From the IMG/VR virus record IMGVR_UViG_3300032288_005553, positions 1 through 24,475 of that record: a stretch of DNA of 24,475 nucleotides; one strand, 5' to 3'. The translations under genes were made by a program, and so were the position numbers. Shown one piece after another: positions 22,538 to 24,475 of the stretch (positions are counted from its first letter, which is position 1; the number at the start of each line of letters is the position of its first letter). This stretch comes from a virus. Below the pieces are notes generated by a model. That model worked only from the letters and a program-made list of their open reading frames with translations, was not told the origin of the DNA and ran no database searches.

Positions 22538-22843
22538 ATGGCAACCACCACAGAAAGAATTGGTATCGTTGAAACTAAGGTAGAAAATCTTAGTGAAAAG
22601 GTCGATGAATTAAAAGTTGGCGTTAAAGACATGCACGATTGTCTTGACAGGACACGTGATGAATTAAAAGATCAACTTCAAGTGATGTATGATGCATCTT
22701 GTGCTCAACATGCCGAATTAGCCAAAAAAATAGGATCATTGGAAAAAATCCGTGAAAAAACCATGTGGATGGTTGCCGGCGCCGTGGCCGCTGCCGGTAT
22801 ATTTTCAGGTCACCTGGATAAGTTGCTTGCATTCTTTTTGTAA
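22538..22843 (+). CDS. coiled-coil protein with C-terminal membrane anchor (XhlA-like)
   Basis: 101 aa. Residues 5-75 are a heptad-patterned coiled coil (IGIVETKVENLSEKVDELKVGVKDMHDCL...), and 76-98 form a hydrophobic segment (MWMVAGAVAAAGIFSGHLDKLLAFFL). This is the layout of XhlA/haemolysin-type lysis accessory proteins that act with a holin. It is the last gene of the lysis region; a promoter for the primase gene begins in its final codons. Confidence 0.7.
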   Translation: MATTTERIGIVETKVENLSEKVDELKVGVKDMHDCLDRTRDELKDQLQVMYDASCAQHAELAKKIGSLEKIREKTMWMVAGAVAAAGIFSGHLDKLLAFFL

Positions 22844-22855
22844 TTAGTATATAAT
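22827..22855 (+). promoter_or_regulatory. sigma70-type promoter before primase
   Basis: TTGCAT (22827-22832), a 17-b spacer and TATAAT (22850-22855) make a near-consensus host promoter, about 30 b before the primase ATG. This fits early expression of primase and ThyX by unmodified host RNA polymerase, apart from the late-type genes upstream. The run between -10 and ATG has no Shine-Dalgarno. Confidence 0.65.
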
Positions 22856-22885
22856 TGAGTTTCTTGTAAACTTTAATTTTTTGTT

Positions 22886-23902
22886 ATGTCTGTTTTCATT
22901 GATAGGACTTTTTTGCTTCGGGTTTCTCCGAAGCTTTCCAAATTCTCACAGAAGAAAGAGGACCTCTACAATTTTAGGTGTCCTCTCTGTGGCGATTCAC
23001 ATAAAAATAAAACCAAAGCACGTGGTTATATTTACCGCAAAAAGAACGATTACTTTTATCGTTGCCACAATTGCGGCGCATCCACATCGTTCTATAATTT
23101 CCTGGAAAAAGTTGATTCGAACTTAATCAAGGAATATGCACTTGAGCGTTATAAAAACGGCGAACAAGGCCGGGTTGATAATTATGCCAAACCCACATTT
23201 GAAGAATTCGTTACACCCACACCAGTATTTAAAAAGAAACTGAATCTTCCCAGTATAGATTCTTTGCCTGATAACCATTTTGCAAAAACTTATGTTGTAG
23301 GCAGAAAAATTCCAGAAAAGTTTTTAAGTGAATTATATTATGCTGAGGATTTCAAATCTTTTGTGGAAGAATTGGGTATTGAAAAGGATGGTCTGAAAGA
23401 AAACGATCAACGTTTGGTTATTCCTTTCTATGACCAAAAAAAGAATTTGGTAGCCTTTCAGGGTAGAGCTCTTGGTGAGTCAAAATTGAGATACATAACC
23501 GTAAAGGTTGATGAGAATAATCATAAGATATTTGGCCTCGATAGAGTTAACATGGATGAAACTGTTTATGTTTTGGAAGGTCCAATTGACTCTATGTTTT
23601 TGGAAAACTGTATCGCTACAGCAGATTCGAATTTAATAGCTGCATCCAAACACCTTAACAAAGATAAAATTGTTTTGGTTTATGATAATGAACCAAGAAA
23701 TAAAGAGCTTCACAAACAAATTGATTTGGCTATTGAACAACACTACCAAGTTGTCATTTGGCCGGAAATGATTGAAGAAAAAGATATAAATGAAATGGTT
23801 CTTGCTGGCTTTACTTCCGAAGAACTTTCTGATATAATCGAAAAGAACACTTTTGTTAATCTGAGAGCAAAAATGGAATTTATTAATTGGAAAAAAACTT
23901 AA
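22886..23902 (+). CDS. 61: DNA primase (T4 gp61-like)
   Basis: 338-aa primase that makes RNA primers on the lagging strand with gp41. The N-terminal zinc finger has CPLCGD (C32, C35) and CHNCG (C60, C63), with the KARGYIYR stretch between. The TOPRIM-like domain contains RLVIPFYD, AFQGRALGESKLRYIT, VYVLEGPIDSMFLEN (E231) and LVYDNEPRN (D267, E269). These match T4 gp61 almost motif for motif (VLEGPIDSLFIENG, VLDNEPRH). Its length equals that of T4 gp61 (about 342). No Shine-Dalgarno precedes the ATG. Confidence 0.95.
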   Translation: MSVFIDRTFLLRVSPKLSKFSQKKEDLYNFRCPLCGDSHKNKTKARGYIYRKKNDYFYRCHNCGASTSFYNFLEKVDSNLIKEYALERYKNGEQGRVDNYAKPTFEEFVTPTPVFKKKLNLPSIDSLPDNHFAKTYVVGRKIPEKFLSELYYAEDFKSFVEELGIEKDGLKENDQRLVIPFYDQKKNLVAFQGRALGESKLRYITVKVDENNHKIFGLDRVNMDETVYVLEGPIDSMFLENCIATADSNLIAASKHLNKDKIVLVYDNEPRNKELHKQIDLAIEQHYQVVIWPEMIEEKDINEMVLAGFTSEELSDIIEKNTFVNLRAKMEFINWKKT

Positions 23903-23912
23903 TGGAGTTATT

Positions 23913-24475
23913 ATGAATGTAAAATTGATTAACTATTCTCAAGGTCCGTTTGAGAATATTTTAGGTGTAGATGTTCCTTCCAAAAAATCACTTTTGGATC
24001 AGATTGCATACTGCGCTAGAGTGTCAAACCCCTCCAACCAAAACAACACGGACACATCAGAAAAACTGGTTCGATATCTGACTAAGAACCAGCATTGGTC
24101 TCCGTTGGAGATGGTTTCCGTCTGTCTAGAAATTGAAACAACCCGTGATATTGCAAGACAGATTTTGCGACACCGTTCGTTTAGTTTCCAAGAGTTTAGT
24201 CAACGATATGCTGATCCAACCAAAGACTTGGATTTCGTAACACGTGAAGCTAGATTGCAAGACACAAAGAATCGACAGAATAGTATTGAAGTAGATAATA
24301 ATTTATTGCAGAATGATTGGTACCGTGCTCAACAACGTGTAATTTATGCAGCACAAAGAGAGTATGCTTGGGCCATTGAAAATGGAATCGCAAAGGAACA
24401 AGCTCGTGCTGTTTTACCAGAAGGCATTATGGGTTCTAGATTGTATATGAATGGAACTGTTCGGTCATGGGTACA
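23913..24475 (+). CDS. thyX: flavin-dependent thymidylate synthase ThyX, 3' truncated by window
   Basis: 187 codons are present and the frame is open at the window end. ThyX makes dTMP from dUMP using FAD, NADPH and methylene-tetrahydrofolate. The signature RHRX7S is intact: RHRSFSFQEFS (R86-S96), followed by QRY. Also visible are ARVSNPSNQNN (35-45), HWSPLEM (61-67) and the late ARAVLPEG (about 165), all in family order. In many ThyX proteins the second of these ends in His (SPFEH); here it is Met. GGAG at 23904-23907 precedes the ATG. It lies 10 b after the primase stop and is probably co-transcribed, supplying thymidine for an AT-rich genome. Confidence 0.95.
   Translation, partial: MNVKLINYSQGPFENILGVDVPSKKSLLDQIAYCARVSNPSNQNNTDTSEKLVRYLTKNQHWSPLEMVSVCLEIETTRDIARQILRHRSFSFQEFSQRYADPTKDLDFVTREARLQDTKNRQNSIEVDNNLLQNDWYRAQQRVIYAAQREYAWAIENGIAKEQARAVLPEGIMGSRLYMNGTVRSWV

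Overview
This window is the genome of a T4-like myovirus (tailed phage with a contractile tail) of a Gram-negative host. Every gene is on the + strand, tightly packed and AT-rich. Its T4 core replication genes are present in T4-like order: DNA polymerase gp43 (3' end), UvsX recombinase, a small gene where T4 has gene 40, gp41 helicase, and later gp61 primase. The style of the accessory proteins resembles marine and freshwater T4-like phages (cyanophage or pelagiphage relatives) more than enterobacterial ones. The host cannot be named from the sequence; a spanin pair with a lipobox implies an outer membrane. I see no tRNA, IS element, CRISPR array or stretch over 300 b without a gene; the largest gap is about 100 b.

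Layout. (1) 3-4480: replication and recombination (gp43, UvsX, orf, gp41) plus a 369-aa protein that looks like the DUF4338/DruA or Mom-like families. (2) 4503-5939: a large unknown protein behind its own late-promoter-like site. (3) 5955-12164: an eight-gene overlapping glycan cassette. It holds a family-2-type glycosyltransferase, a second GT-like protein, a GNAT acetyltransferase, a DegT-type sugar aminotransferase, another GT-like protein, an APH/choline-kinase-like kinase, a nucleotidyltransferase-HAD fusion and an unknown protein. (4) 12269-19964: a late, probably virion-associated block behind a perfect TATAAATA late promoter. It holds a KxDG-motif nucleotidyltransferase-like protein, a bifunctional cytidylyltransferase/NMNAT-like + P-loop kinase protein, three basic, low-complexity proteins, an Ig-like capsid decoration protein, a conserved small protein and a 59-aa basic protein. 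(5) 19966-22843: lysis region with i-spanin-like, o-spanin-like and GH19 endolysin genes and five small membrane or secreted proteins. (6) 22886-24475: gp61 primase behind a sigma70-like promoter, then ThyX (cut by the window end).

The most interesting part is block 4. Four of its genes start with a peptide resembling the T4 capsid-targeting sequence of internal head proteins (MKTYQEFIAE type). Its proteins carry a recurrent acidic motif, EEVE(Q)(I/L)DE, that matches the T4 prohead protease (gp21) rule (I/L)-x-E. I infer that these proteins, including two nucleotidyl-transfer enzymes, are packaged in the capsid, cut in series during maturation and delivered with the DNA. The same block has an apparent programmed -1 frameshift site (A AAA AAG within ten A's) that would add a 59-residue tail, and a gene with its own Shine-Dalgarno nested in another frame of the kinase gene. 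These are inferences from sequence reading; no searches were run.
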